Source: Marinisporobacter sp. (GTDB taxonomy: Bacteria; Bacillota; Clostridia; Peptostreptococcales; Thermotaleaceae). Taken from it: 64,000 bases of DNA. Both the position numbers and the translations under genes were made by a program. The notes beneath the pieces were generated by a model. It had not been told where the DNA came from and did not search any database. It was given only the letters and a program-made list of their open reading frames with translations. Numbering within the stretch: the first letter of the stretch is position 1; every line of letters begins with the position of its first letter. The stretch spans positions 1 through 64,000 of the forward strand of contig JAOARP010000054.1 in assembly GCA_025210525.1 (NCBI GenBank), given 5' to 3'. Below, one piece after another: positions 54,588-64,000 of the stretch.

Positions 54588-55967
54588 ATGGAAAATAATC
54601 AAGAGTTTAAACATGTTTATATGATATTTGCTGTAAGTATGGGAGCTATTGCAACTTGTATTATAAAGAATATTCCTTTATTCTATGGATTTTTTATAGC
54701 CGTATTTTTTTCAGTGATTGTATTTATGAAAAATGGTTTTTCTTTTACACAGTTAATGAAGATGATTTTAAAAGGTGTAAGAGAATGTTTTTCTGTATAT
54801 ATTATTGTACTCCTTATGGGATCAATTATATCTGTTTGGATTGCTTCAGGGACTGTACCTACAATGATCTATTATGGTTTTGATTACATTGTACATATGA
54901 ATTATTTACTAGCATGTTTTTTGATTATGGTAATGATTTCATTTGCTATGGGAACAGCCTTTGGAACTATTAGTACAATAGGGATTGCTTTACTTGGAAT
55001 AGGAAAAGGTCTTTCCATACCAGAACCTATTCTTTTAGGGACCCTTATCTCAGGAGCTTTTATTGCTGATAAAATATCTCCTATTAGTGCGTTAACAAAT
55101 CTTACTATAAATATTACAGAAATAAAATATAAAGATTTTTTTAAACATACGTTAATTACCCTAATACCTACTTTAGTGATTAGCGCAATGATTTACTATG
55201 TATTAGGAAGAAATTATACAGGGAAAGTAGATTTTTTAACATTAGGAGAATATCAGAGGAATATTTTCAATACTTTCAATATTTCCCCAGCACTTTTGTT
55301 GTTTCCAATCATAATGATTCTACTAGCTGTAATAGGCGTAAAGGTTATTCCAAATATGACTTTGGGATTATTAGGTGGGATTGTGATTAGTATATTTTTT
55401 CAAAAAATGAAAATCAACGAAATGATTCATGCCATATTCTTCGGTTATCAATCAAAAACAGGGATAGAAGCATTAGACGGCATTTTAAGGGGTGGAGGTA
55501 TTATCCCTATGATAGAAGTTATATTTATTATAATAGGTGCTGTTGCCTTAAACAGTGTATTTGAAGGAACGAATACAATTGCTCCAATGATAGATAAAAT
55601 GGCATTAAAAATAAAAACTAAGGGAGAGTTAATTGCAAAAACATGTCTATTAAGCATTGCTTTGACAACAGTTACTTGTGATCAAACAGTAGGCATTCTC
55701 TTGCCAGGAAAATTTCTAAAAACGAAATACAAGGAATTTAAAATAAAAAAAATTACCCTTGCTAGAAGTATTGCAGATGCAGGAACAACTATAGCGCCAT
55801 TAATTCCTTGGAATGTAAATGCGATTATTATTACAGTTATAACAGGTGTAGGAGCAACTGAATATGGATTGTATGCCGTATTATGTTATATTTCTCCAAT
55901 TATTACAATTTTGTTTGGTTATTTATTTACTAATGAAGAATCAAAAGAAAAATCTATAGGCGATTAA
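54588..55967 (+). CDS. NhaC-family Na+/H+ antiporter
   Basis: 459 residues from ATG 54588 with RBS TAGGAGG; the ATG at 54567 has no RBS. About eleven membrane segments. Characteristic stretches: SFAMGTAFGTISTIGIA, LISGAFIADKISPISALTNL, TCDQTVGILLPGKFL, SIADAGTTIAPLIPWNVNA. Exchanges Na+ for H+ or, in related members, malate and lactate. Symmetric terminator at 56066-56097. Confidence 0.9.
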   Translation: MENNQEFKHVYMIFAVSMGAIATCIIKNIPLFYGFFIAVFFSVIVFMKNGFSFTQLMKMILKGVRECFSVYIIVLLMGSIISVWIASGTVPTMIYYGFDYIVHMNYLLACFLIMVMISFAMGTAFGTISTIGIALLGIGKGLSIPEPILLGTLISGAFIADKISPISALTNLTINITEIKYKDFFKHTLITLIPTLVISAMIYYVLGRNYTGKVDFLTLGEYQRNIFNTFNISPALLLFPIIMILLAVIGVKVIPNMTLGLLGGIVISIFFQKMKINEMIHAIFFGYQSKTGIEALDGILRGGGIIPMIEVIFIIIGAVALNSVFEGTNTIAPMIDKMALKIKTKGELIAKTCLLSIALTTVTCDQTVGILLPGKFLKTKYKEFKIKKITLARSIADAGTTIAPLIPWNVNAIIITVITGVGATEYGLYAVLCYISPIITILFGYLFTNEESKEKSIGD

Positions 55968-56065
55968 AAGAAAATTCAAAAATACTATTGCAGTATGTTC
56001 TTTCTTTCTATATAATTAATAACTGTAAGTAAGATTATTTTCCAAGCATATGTAGGGTAGAAAAA

Positions 56066-56099
56066 AAGAAAAGTGTCCTTAGGACACTTTTCTTTTTTA
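56066..56099. terminator. Bidirectional terminator
   Basis: AAGAAAAGTGTCC, TTA loop, GGACACTTTTCTT, then T; between the convergent antiporter and AlaX genes. Confidence 0.85.
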
Positions 56100-56251
56100 T
56101 TATCTAGGAAATTATAAAATTTAGAATCTGTGGATAACTTATGATTGAGAAATCAAATGATTGACTACTTTGAGTAAGTTTTATTACAAAATAATAGTTT
56201 TGGAATAAAACTTGCGAAATGAGCATATGCGAGAGCATAATGCGAATTTTT

Positions 56252-57454
56252 TTATGCTAGATATTGAGTTTTAATAATATTTTCAGCTGTTTCTAAAGCT
56301 TCTTCAATTCCTAATAAATGATCTCCTCCACCTTGAGCTGTATGGACATTCCCTCCGCCGCGTCCATTAATGATGGGGCAAACCTCTTTAAATATTTTAT
56401 TCATTTCTATATTTATTTCATTAGAACAGCTTAAGATGATTTGTGCTTTTTCATTTCTTGAACCTAAAAGAACAATTGTATTAGGCTGTGAGATTAGCTT
56501 TGTTGATAATGTTCTTAGTTCTCCAAAATCTCTATCATCAAATACTTTGTTAATTATTTTAGTATCATTAAATGTATAAGCATTTTGATGTAGTGTTAAA
56601 GATTCCAAATCTAAAAGTTGTTCTTTTAAAGTTCTGATTTTCTTTTTTTGTAAAGTGTAATCAGCATATATTCTTTCTACACTGTCTAAGGCATCCTTGT
56701 CCTTTACAGATAATAGGTTAGATATTGTATTAATATGACTATTTTTCCAATGAAAGTCCTTAAGAGCACGATTACCACATACAAATTCGATACGAGTATT
56801 ACCTCTGATTTTTTCATGTTTTCTAATTTTAATGAGACCTACTTCTCCTGTGTGAACTGGGTGGGTTCCACCACAAGGAGAGAAATCAAATCCATCTATT
56901 TCAATAATTCGAATATTTTCAGTGACGGTAGGTGCTTTTCTAAGAGGAAGCTTTGAAAGCTTTGAGGCTGTTGGATAGAACTGTTTTACATGAAGATTGT
57001 TAAATACTACTTGATTGGCAAAGTATTCAATTTTTTTTAGTTGAGCATTTGAGATACTATTTAATGAAATATCTATTGTTACAAATTCGTCTCCTAAATG
57101 AAATCCAACTGTTTGAGCATCTAATAGTTCATGAAAGCAAGCCGATAAAATATGTTGACCTAAGTGCTGTTGCATATGATCAAAACGTTTTTTCCAGTCG
57201 ATTGAACATTTTAAAAGATGAAGTTTAGGGGGTTCTTTATCTATCACATGATAAATTTTATTATCTTTTTCATATACGTAGGAGACTTGGAGATCTTCAA
57301 TATTGCCTTGATCACAGGGCTGTCCTCCCCCCTCAGGATAGAAGGCTGTTTGACTTAACTCAATATGAAATTTTTCATCTATTTTTTTCACTGTAAGAAT
57401 ATTTGCAGTAAATTCTTTTTGATATACGTTGTCATAGAATAATTTTTTTGTCAA
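56252..57454 (-). CDS. Alanyl-tRNA editing protein AlaX (long form with DHHA1)
   Basis: 400 residues from TTG 57454, preferred because GAAAGGA is nine bases upstream and the product then starts TKKLFYDN as is common; ATG 57463 abuts the RBS. Zinc-site motifs HLGQHILSA (HxxxH) and SPCGGTHPVHTGEVG (CxxxH). The C-terminal DHHA1 domain ends in GRGGGNVHTAQGGG. Trans-edits mischarged Ser- or Gly-tRNA(Ala). Confidence 0.92.
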   Translation of the reverse strand: MTKKLFYDNVYQKEFTANILTVKKIDEKFHIELSQTAFYPEGGGQPCDQGNIEDLQVSYVYEKDNKIYHVIDKEPPKLHLLKCSIDWKKRFDHMQQHLGQHILSACFHELLDAQTVGFHLGDEFVTIDISLNSISNAQLKKIEYFANQVVFNNLHVKQFYPTASKLSKLPLRKAPTVTENIRIIEIDGFDFSPCGGTHPVHTGEVGLIKIRKHEKIRGNTRIEFVCGNRALKDFHWKNSHINTISNLLSVKDKDALDSVERIYADYTLQKKKIRTLKEQLLDLESLTLHQNAYTFNDTKIINKVFDDRDFGELRTLSTKLISQPNTIVLLGSRNEKAQIILSCSNEINIEMNKIFKEVCPIINGRGGGNVHTAQGGGDHLLGIEEALETAENIIKTQYLA

Positions 57455-57528
57455 TAAGCTCATTCCTTTCGGATTATGTTGTGTATAAGTAGTATCTTCT
57501 ATATTTACAAGTAAAATCCTGCAAAAAA

Positions 57529-57556
57529 AAGGAGATGATTTTCATCTCCCTTAGAT
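57529..57556 (-). terminator. Terminator of the gene at 57559
   Basis: On the minus strand GGGAGATGA, AA loop, TCATCTCC, then eight T. Confidence 0.85.
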
Positions 57557-57558
57557 AT

Positions 57559-58551
57559 TTATTGATCAATGGATATGAACTGTTTATGTAAATAAAATAT
57601 TTTTCCATCTTTAGTGATGATTTTGTAGTTGTTGGATGGAAAACCTAAGAAAGATTCTAACCAATGATTGGTATCATCAACAATAGCAATAGATGTTGTT
57701 GAGTTTTTAATTGTTCCTTCCTTCATGATAAAAGTTTGATAATTGGGAGTCCAATAATAGTTTTCCTGGGTGATGATTTCTTCAGTCAGCTTAAAATCTT
57801 CTTTGGAGGGAAAGGTTTTCTTTATAGTTTCAAATTTTTGTCTATTTATAGAGACGGATATAGACAATTTTTGGTTTTGGTCAAAGGTAATATTGTTATT
57901 TTCCATGATTTTTATCCATTTGTCTGGGCTATCTTTGGGATTGATCCAAGCAGCATTGTATATTTCTTCTTTATATTTTGTTTTTTTAAATACATTTTTG
58001 AAAGTACCATCTGTATAAAGAAAAATTTCTACAAAATTTTCTAAAAAGAATGCGCCTAATCGTTCGTCTAATAATTGATCTGTGATTAATAAATTATAGC
58101 CTAATTCAGGAACGGGTAGAAATTTAATACTTTGAATGGGCAATACATTTTCAATCTTAGTTGTAAATATATATTCGTCATTGACAGATGAGTAGATAGC
58201 AATAACAGAAGTATCTTTTGATAGATTAAGAACAGCAATTAATTCCTCTCCGTTAGAAGGTAAGACATCTGATTTATATAATATTAAATCAATGTAGTCT
58301 ATATACTCAATCCATTGATTGTATTTTAAATTTTTTAGTGTGGTTAGGATGATTGATTCGGATGCTTTTTTATGGCGTATATTGTTAGTGCTATAATAAT
58401 CCTCTAGGACTTTGTTTGAAATTTTAAGGTCAGGAACTACAAAGGTCTTAAATGTAGATATGTATTGATTATTGTTAAAAAATTGATTGAATGTAAGCGC
58501 TGTAAATAATAAAAGAATAATTAGTAGGAAAGTAAAAAATTTTTTTATCAT
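57559..58551 (-). CDS. Exported or membrane-anchored protein of unknown function
   Basis: 330 residues with RBS GAGGTGATAT. Hydrophobic N-terminus (FFTFLLIILLLFTALTF) as signal or anchor, no lipobox. The body is mixed alpha/beta with many aromatic residues (ENYYWTPNYQTFIM near the end). No family recognised. It has its own terminator. Confidence 0.75.
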   Translation of the reverse strand: MIKKFFTFLLIILLLFTALTFNQFFNNNQYISTFKTFVVPDLKISNKVLEDYYSTNNIRHKKASESIILTTLKNLKYNQWIEYIDYIDLILYKSDVLPSNGEELIAVLNLSKDTSVIAIYSSVNDEYIFTTKIENVLPIQSIKFLPVPELGYNLLITDQLLDERLGAFFLENFVEIFLYTDGTFKNVFKKTKYKEEIYNAAWINPKDSPDKWIKIMENNNITFDQNQKLSISVSINRQKFETIKKTFPSKEDFKLTEEIITQENYYWTPNYQTFIMKEGTIKNSTTSIAIVDDTNHWLESFLGFPSNNYKIITKDGKIFYLHKQFISIDQ

Positions 58552-58660
58552 GTTATATCACCTCAATTAAGTATATGTACAGGTGAAATGAATTATTTGT
58601 ATTTGATGAATCGAAGATAAAAAAGACAACTACTAAAATAGTAATTGCCATTTAAGAAAA

Positions 58661-59110
58661 TTAAATAGATGTTTCTGTATGAATGGTTGTCCATATGTAT
58701 TGGTCAACAAAATGAATAGGTTGTACTGTTTCTTTACATAAATTATAATAGATAATTGCGCTTAAACGAACAATAATATCTGTGATATTAGTCCAATCGT
58801 TTTCGGAGATGTTTTTTAATTGATATCCCCGTAAGAGTTTTACTTGATGATGGATAGAGAATGGATCCTTTATATTTAAATACGGGGAAGGATTAAGTGA
58901 TTGTAAAGATCCTAAATCTCCTTGATAGGTAGGGGTTTTTATTAAGTTGCTCTCAATACTTTGGATAATCGTATCCATATACTTATGTGTTAATTTCTCA
59001 ATGCCATCATTTAAATCATGAAAATCTATTGGATCACCAATAGATAAGTTTTTATAGCTTTTACGGAATTTATTTTTCTTATAGTTAGATAGTGTAATGA
59101 TTTTTGCCAA
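58661..59110 (-). CDS. Hypothetical protein
   Basis: 149 residues from TTG 59110, chosen because TAAGGAGGG lies just upstream on the minus strand; a longer frame upstream is hydrophobic and lacks an RBS. Begins LAKIITLSNYKKNKFRKSYK; later ENDWTNITDIIVRLSAIIYY. No domain recognised. Divergent from the gene at 59253. Confidence 0.65.
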   Translation of the reverse strand: MAKIITLSNYKKNKFRKSYKNLSIGDPIDFHDLNDGIEKLTHKYMDTIIQSIESNLIKTPTYQGDLGSLQSLNPSPYLNIKDPFSIHHQVKLLRGYQLKNISENDWTNITDIIVRLSAIIYYNLCKETVQPIHFVDQYIWTTIHTETSI

Positions 59111-59252
59111 AGGGACCCTCCTTACTATATACTTTATTTTATTATACATTATTTTTTGATAGAAATAAAAGAGGCTAAGGGTTAAAAAACACAAATATAG
59201 ACAGGCTGAATAATATGTAGTAAGAGTCATATTATTGAAGGAGATGAAATTT

Positions 59253-59849
59253 ATGGATAAAATCAATGAAATATACCAGGGATTGAAAGCATTTATTCAC
59301 ACTTTTATTATAAAATATGAATACGAAAATAGAGGAATGTTGAAAAAGATGAGAATAGATAGCCGATTAAATATGGATATAGATAATGAAAAGTGGTGTA
59401 AATTATTTCTTTGTAAGTCGTGTTTTAATCATTGTGCAAAATTTGTGTTATTACGATATTTAGAGGATTGTGGTTTGAGTTATGGGAAAATGAATTTAAA
59501 AGGTCTTAAAAAGTGGAAAGATTTTGTGAAGAATATATCTGAAAAGCTTAATTTATTATATGCTATTGTGATTAAAGATTTACAGGAAGATGAAAATAAC
59601 AAAATAAGAAAGATTTTTAAAGAAAGTGATTATGATGTGTTTGAAATAGATGAAGAATTGGCAAGGGGAATGAGCGAACACTTATCATTTATTGATTTTT
59701 CTAGTTTGAAGAAGAAAGATATTGTTTTATTATTTAGACGAATATATTCATTAGAGCAAAGGGAAGAAATGAAATTAGATGAATTTTATAAAGATGCACC
59801 GGCACTTTCATATATATTACAATTAGAAAAAACAGAAGAATTATTATAG
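59253..59849 (+). CDS. Stand-alone protein resembling a methylase N-terminal domain
   Basis: 198 residues from ATG 59253 with RBS AAGGAG; ATG 59235 is in frame but upstream of that RBS. Contains WCKLFLCKSCFNHCAKFVLL followed by RYLEDCGLSYGKMNLKG, the pattern (LLRxLEDxGL) seen in helical N-terminal domains of Eco57I-type and PglX-type DNA methyltransferases. It stops before any catalytic NPPY motif. Either a separate small family or a relic of a larger restriction-modification gene. Confidence 0.6.
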   Translation: MDKINEIYQGLKAFIHTFIIKYEYENRGMLKKMRIDSRLNMDIDNEKWCKLFLCKSCFNHCAKFVLLRYLEDCGLSYGKMNLKGLKKWKDFVKNISEKLNLLYAIVIKDLQEDENNKIRKIFKESDYDVFEIDEELARGMSEHLSFIDFSSLKKKDIVLLFRRIYSLEQREEMKLDEFYKDAPALSYILQLEKTEELL

Positions 59850-59970
59850 AGCCGGGCTAAGCCTGGTTTTATAATATAGAAAAAGTTTATTTACCAGTAG
59901 ATATTAGGGTATAATAGACATATAATACTAAAAGTGAAGATATTAGGATTACAACAAAGGAGAGAAGTTT

Positions 59971-60891
59971 ATGAATTTTGAAAGCTTAGAGATAGGTATA
60001 GAAGAAAATGTTTTAAAGTTTTTATCTAAATATGAATTTCAAAAACATATTGAAGAAGCAAAAGTTTATTTTGATACTTATGTTGGTGAAGAAATCACCA
60101 ATGATAAAATGATGATAGATTTTAATACTTGGTTGATTTATGATTATAAGATGAAAGATGGCAGTACTTTTATTGAGAAATATTATGAAAAAAAGAAAGA
60201 AGAATTATCTGAGGAAGAAAAAGAATTTATTCAAAAAAAAATGAAGTCCTTTTTAAGTATATATGAAATAAAAGAAAGTGAAGGCGTATTAGAGGATATT
60301 TTTACTAAAAAAGAGGTTTATGTTTATTTAGGGAAAAATACGGAAATAAAATGTAAAGACTTAATTTTTGGCAGAATCATAGAAATAGAAAAGAGAACCA
60401 TGTTTGTTGGAAATACTATATACATACCAGAATTGTTTAAAAATAGTATAGAGAGAAATATACTATTTAAGTATGAAGAATATAAAGGAAAAAATCAATA
60501 TGCTACTTGGGAAGAATTTTTAAAAGGAAATAGTCTTTTGCTACAAAAGCATGTGGATATTATTGCGGATGTAACAAATGAAACAGAAAATGAGGATGCA
60601 TATAATGTTTGGCAAAGTATATATTTGATTAGTGATGTGAAAACTATTAAAGAATTGTTACAAAAACATCAAGGCGTGCAGTTGGATTTTGAGGAAGAGG
60701 GAAGCTATTATTTGAAATATTTTGATCAAGAGGAACTAGTAGCAGAAATGGTACTAGAAAAAAATAGATTAGAATTAGAATGCAATTCAGAAAATGACCG
60801 GATAAAAATGAAAAAAATTATAGAATCTGTTTTAGGAGATCTAGGGAAACATTATAAGGATGAAATCATAGGGTTAGAAGACATTGTTTAA
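59971..60891 (+). CDS. Hypothetical cytoplasmic protein
   Basis: 306 residues from ATG 59971 with RBS AAAGGAGAG. No signal peptide or membrane segment. Acidic and helical at the N-terminus (VLKFLSKYEFQKHIEEAK), then a beta-rich middle (KCKDLIFGRIIEIEKRTMFV) and a C-terminal third with EDAYNVWQSIYLISDVKTI. I do not recognise a family. Confidence 0.75.
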   Translation: MNFESLEIGIEENVLKFLSKYEFQKHIEEAKVYFDTYVGEEITNDKMMIDFNTWLIYDYKMKDGSTFIEKYYEKKKEELSEEEKEFIQKKMKSFLSIYEIKESEGVLEDIFTKKEVYVYLGKNTEIKCKDLIFGRIIEIEKRTMFVGNTIYIPELFKNSIERNILFKYEEYKGKNQYATWEEFLKGNSLLLQKHVDIIADVTNETENEDAYNVWQSIYLISDVKTIKELLQKHQGVQLDFEEEGSYYLKYFDQEELVAEMVLEKNRLELECNSENDRIKMKKIIESVLGDLGKHYKDEIIGLEDIV

Positions 60892-61010
60892 AATAAAAAA
60901 TCAATATTAATATGCTAAATTGTAAAATTGACAGAACAGCATAAAGTATATAAAATAGTACGTAATTATAATTAATGAAGACTAACTTTGAAGGGGGATA
61001 AAAAACGCCT

Positions 61011-61445
61011 ATGCAAATATCATTGTCAGACTTAGTAGATTCGTGTAATGAAGATATACCTTTATATTTAGATACAAGGGAGCAATCCGTAAACAACGAA
61101 TTGAAATTTCTGAAGGATTTAAAAAAACTTTTGAAGGATCATAATAAGCCGGTAAGTAAGGTTGAGTATCTCATTAGTGAATTAGAAGGGAATAATGATT
61201 TTGAAAATGTAATTCGTATTTTTGATATTGATAAGAATAGTATCAAAAAAAAGATTGAAAGACATCCTTATTTCAAAAATCCTTGTGATTATCCTATTCG
61301 ATTAGTGACGATTATGAAATACTTAAAGAAAAAGGGAGTAAATATAAAGTATCAAGATATGGATTTAATTGTGGATCAATTGATTCAAGAAATAGATGGG
61401 GTTAAAAAGGTTGGAGATGGCATGTATTTTAAAAAGATAAATTAA
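61011..61445 (+). CDS. Hypothetical protein
   Basis: 144 residues from ATG 61011; the RBS AAGGGGG is 13 bases upstream, a long spacing. Charged, helical, with LVDSCNEDIPLYLDTREQSV at the start and VTIMKYLKKKGVNIKYQDMD near the end. Possibly nucleic-acid binding from its charge, but no motif supports that. Terminator at 61448-61480. Confidence 0.65.
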   Translation: MQISLSDLVDSCNEDIPLYLDTREQSVNNELKFLKDLKKLLKDHNKPVSKVEYLISELEGNNDFENVIRIFDIDKNSIKKKIERHPYFKNPCDYPIRLVTIMKYLKKKGVNIKYQDMDLIVDQLIQEIDGVKKVGDGMYFKKIN

Positions 61446-61447
61446 GA

Positions 61448-61482
61448 AAAAAATAACGTGATTGCTTCACGTTATTTTTATT
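61448..61482 (+). terminator. Terminator hairpin
   Basis: AAAATAACGTGA, four-base loop, TCACGTTATTTTTATTTTT. Confidence 0.85.
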
Positions 61483-61567
61483 TTTATAAAAGTATAGAGA
61501 CTGTGAAGGATTTTATAAAAATTTATAGAAATAATATAGACGATTATGAAAAGAGAAGGTGAAAAAA

Positions 61568-62176
61568 ATGAATTTATTCAGACATAAATCAATACCTTCA
61601 CAAGAAAATCATGAAGAGAAAAAAATGATAAGAAGGCTTATCATTTTTGGTTTGGCTATATTTTTTATTATTCTATTGTTTGTTTTTTTTGTACAAAAAG
61701 ATGTGATTAGGGATAATCGTATTTTGAAAAGCGTTTTGAATAGGGAACAAAAGAAAGAAATATTTACATATTTAAAAAAGGTGCAGCCACTAGAAGATAG
61801 GTTTTATACATTAGTAAGTGAAAAGACAGATTTAAAACATAAGAGAGTCAATCAAAATAATAAAGAGCTTTTTACAAAAGATATCAAAGTAATAGATGAA
61901 ATGATGCTTAGGTGGGCTAGTATTGAAAGTAATGATTATATGATAGAAAATCATTATTTGTTTTTGGAAGAAATGAAAACCATGAGAGATATTCTATTAG
62001 AAAAAAAATTGAGCATAGAATATAATGATGAAAAAAGCACTACAAGAGGAAATGAGTATTTAGAAAAATATTTTATAATAGGAAAAATAAGAAGAAAGTC
62101 TTTAAAAAAGGTTTTTGATAAATATGATATTATATATTTAGAATTAGACAATAGGATAAAATATATTCCTAAATAA
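61568..62176 (+). CDS. Single-span membrane protein of unknown function
   Basis: 202 residues from ATG 61568 with RBS AGAAGGTG (GTG 61559 is the alternative). Charged N-terminus, one membrane segment about 23-45 (LIIFGLAIFFIILLFVFFV), then a helical extracytoplasmic part (NREQKKEIFTYLKKVQPLED). No domain recognised. Convergent with the gene at 62188. Confidence 0.7.
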   Translation: MNLFRHKSIPSQENHEEKKMIRRLIIFGLAIFFIILLFVFFVQKDVIRDNRILKSVLNREQKKEIFTYLKKVQPLEDRFYTLVSEKTDLKHKRVNQNNKELFTKDIKVIDEMMLRWASIESNDYMIENHYLFLEEMKTMRDILLEKKLSIEYNDEKSTTRGNEYLEKYFIIGKIRRKSLKKVFDKYDIIYLELDNRIKYIPK

Positions 62177-62187
62177 ACATTTGAAAA

Positions 62188-62835
62188 TTAACGTTTTTCG
62201 TCGATAATCAAGTGTGAATCCTTCGGGGAAATATGATAAGGATCCTTATCATATTTAGGTAATTTAATTTCTTTAAAGGCATAATAAAGTTTTTTGATGA
62301 ATCCATTTTTATTAGTGAATAAAAATTCTATATCATTATTATTATTTTTTACAGCAGTCAAGCATACTTTTTCATTTATAGATAGCGTTGTGTCTTTTTG
62401 TATGGTTATACCTATTTTTTCTAGATTTGATTGATATGATAAAAGGATATCATGTATATTTTGACAATAACTCGTATTAAAATCATTATCAAAATCTTTT
62501 AACGAGATAATTGCTTTGTTGTATTTTGATATTAGTTCTTTGATCATGACGATAAAATCTTCATGAGGAGAATAAATAATTTTTTTAAAAGTACTTTCTA
62601 GCTCTTGTTGTACTCTGTAAAAATGAAGATACTCTTCTTTTAGCTTTTTTAAATGTTCATAAAAATGAGAGGATCCAAAAAAATTATTTTTAGAAGATTG
62701 AAAGGCGTAATTATGAATTTTTTCTATTTTTCTTATGGGTTGAATACTATGAATTTGATTTGTTTGTGAAGTTTGATTAACTAACATGTTGTTAATCCTA
62801 GTTGTATTAGAAGAGGTTACTTTTTTTGTTGACAT
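62188..62835 (-). CDS. Helical protein with weak resemblance to flagellar cap C-terminus
   Basis: 215 residues from ATG 62835 with RBS AAAGGGGTG; a longer frame upstream has no RBS. An Asn/Thr-rich start (STKKVTSSNTTRINNMLVNQ) is followed by helices. NIHDILLSYQSNLEKIGITI with KDTTLSINEK recalls the end of FliD-type proteins (IGIT, DGTLxLDE), but no other flagellar gene is in the window. Treat as unknown. Confidence 0.6.
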   Translation of the reverse strand: MSTKKVTSSNTTRINNMLVNQTSQTNQIHSIQPIRKIEKIHNYAFQSSKNNFFGSSHFYEHLKKLKEEYLHFYRVQQELESTFKKIIYSPHEDFIVMIKELISKYNKAIISLKDFDNDFNTSYCQNIHDILLSYQSNLEKIGITIQKDTTLSINEKVCLTAVKNNNNDIEFLFTNKNGFIKKLYYAFKEIKLPKYDKDPYHISPKDSHLIIDEKR

Positions 62836-62990
62836 ATAAACACCCCTTTCATTCTTTATATATATTATATCGGAAGAAATTTCTGAATAGTGCATATGTT
62901 TTTGAAAAAAGCAAAAATTCAATAAAAGGGGTTAGAAAATGGGGTGTTCAGAATGGGATACTTTCACAATTTTATTTGGGTGGAGATGTG

Positions 62991-64000
62991 ATGCAAATTA
63001 AAAAATGGAAAAAATTATTCGATGAAGTTTTGAAAAATACGGAAAATTTAAAGATTGAAAGAGCTGATTTGATATTAGAGATTTGTAAGTTTGTATTTCT
63101 AAAAAAATATGGTAGAAGGGCTGTAAAGAATATAGGATTGCCTATAAGAGACGATATAAATAGTCAGTTTCAGTTAAATGAGAGTTTAAAACTAGATGAT
63201 TATGATTTTAGTATACTTAGTCAGTTATATGAAGATTATTTATCACAAAATCGGCGAGAAAAAACAGGTAGTTTTTATACGCCTTTGTATATTATAGAGT
63301 ATATGGTAGATCGGTCGTTAGAAATTTATTTATTAAGAGAAACAAATTGTACCGAAAAAGATTTACGAAAAATATTACAAGGGGACAATTGTTTAAAAAA
63401 GGCAAAACTTATAAGAATTCTAAAAGCGTTAGATGGAGTAAAGATCATTGATATAGCTTGTGGAACAGGATTATTTTTAATAGGTGCTCTGAAGAAAATA
63501 TATACCTATAAAAAAAATATTTATAGTCTATTGGGAAAGAAGAAAAAAGATCTTTTAATAAGAAAATATATTGTGAAAAATAATTTGTTTGGGATAGATA
63601 TACAAAATCAGCCTGCTATGGTAGGAAAAATGGCTTTGTTTTCTATGGTTCATGAAGAGGTTCACAGAAAATATGTAGACAAAGTTAATATTATTGTAGC
63701 AGATAGCCTAGTAGATGAAAACAATTTTGAAAATGATAAAAAATTTGATATCGTTTTAGGAAATCCTCCTTATGTAGGGGAAAAAGGAAATAAGCCTATG
63801 TTTGATAAAATAAAAAATACTCCATTTGGGCAAAAATATTACGAAGGGAAAATGGATTATTTTTACTTTTTTATTTATAGGTCATTAGAAATTTTAAGAG
63901 AAAAAGGAGTATTAGGTTATCTTACGACGAATTACTTTGTGACTGCTGATGGTGCTATGAAATTACGAAGTTTTTTTAAGCAACATTGTGCTTTTATTGA
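62991..64000 (+). CDS. N6-adenine DNA methyltransferase (partial at window end)
   Basis: 336 codons visible from ATG 62991 (GTGGAGATG upstream gives the RBS); the gene runs off the window. SAM-binding motif I IIDIACGTGLFLIGAL, the preceding REKTGSFYTPLYIIEYMVDR, motif IV DIVLGNPPYVGEKGN, then YFYFFIYRSLEILREKGVLG. This is the gamma-class Eco57I-like layout. No restriction endonuclease is visible on this side, so it may be an orphan methylase or a fused type IIG enzyme. Confidence 0.88.
   Translation, partial: MQIKKWKKLFDEVLKNTENLKIERADLILEICKFVFLKKYGRRAVKNIGLPIRDDINSQFQLNESLKLDDYDFSILSQLYEDYLSQNRREKTGSFYTPLYIIEYMVDRSLEIYLLRETNCTEKDLRKILQGDNCLKKAKLIRILKALDGVKIIDIACGTGLFLIGALKKIYTYKKNIYSLLGKKKKDLLIRKYIVKNNLFGIDIQNQPAMVGKMALFSMVHEEVHRKYVDKVNIIVADSLVDENNFENDKKFDIVLGNPPYVGEKGNKPMFDKIKNTPFGQKYYEGKMDYFYFFIYRSLEILREKGVLGYLTTNYFVTADGAMKLRSFFKQHCAFI

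Noticed and set aside
62188..62835. Flagellar cap protein FliD
   Set aside because: Only a short C-terminal resemblance; length is about half and there is no flagellar context.

Overview
The window reads as chromosome of a low-GC, spore-forming, anaerobic Firmicute of the class Clostridia. The evidence is a full-length yunB-like sporulation gene, a HydG-family radical SAM enzyme, AGGAGG ribosome binding sites with frequent TTG and GTG starts, an S-layer (SLH) protein and very A/T-rich intergenic DNA. I see no rRNA, tRNA or CRISPR array.

Left region (1-17 kb) is accessory DNA. It opens with the last codons of an IS3-family transposase. It is then punctuated by seven same-strand copies of a unit of up to about 470 bp. 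Each unit carries a ribosome-binding-site hairpin, the first 49 codons of yunB fused to a short new end (54 codons in six copies), and a decayed tail. Between units sit one or a few unrelated genes: an NHL-repeat secreted protein, an AraC/GyrI-like regulator, a GNAT acetyltransferase, an HxlR-controlled operon (old yellow enzyme, tautomerase, flavin-binding protein, haloalkane-dehalogenase-like hydrolase), an AEC transporter, an Rpn-type PD-(D/E)XK protein, and an LRR/SLH surface protein. The intact yunB parent-like gene is at 33.6 kb. I consider this array the most unusual structure in the window.

The 17.3-28.2 kb region is a recombinase island. It holds two overlapping large serine recombinases, a third further on, small ORFs just upstream of them, a RecB/Cas4-like nuclease with an apparent Fe-S cysteine set, an Xre repressor and a SIR2-STAND protein that looks like an antiphage defence gene.

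The 28.5-47.3 kb region is mostly core chromosome: a REC-PAS-GGDEF-EAL protein, an EEP-family phosphatase/nuclease, a HydG-like protein lacking one auxiliary-cluster cysteine behind a leader that can hide its RBS, yunB, an SNF transporter, hflX, a HEAT-repeat protein, a DUF3189-like protein, a Nudix protein, a YigZ-like protein, paired half-size TauE/SafE permeases, cysK, nadE, a lipoprotein, gltS and a GlnKL-like two-component system.

At 47.5-54.5 kb a P-loop gene is split by a 5.87 kb element carrying ppx/gppA-HD, ppk1, a small ORF and a large serine recombinase. Joining the two flanks at a shared CA dinucleotide restores an uninterrupted 365-codon gene. This looks like a site-specific, potentially excisable intervening element with polyphosphate cargo.

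The 54.6-64 kb region has an NhaC-type antiporter, an AlaX editing protein, several unrecognised small proteins, a stand-alone piece resembling a methylase N-terminal domain, and the first 336 codons of an N6-adenine DNA methyltransferase that runs off the window.
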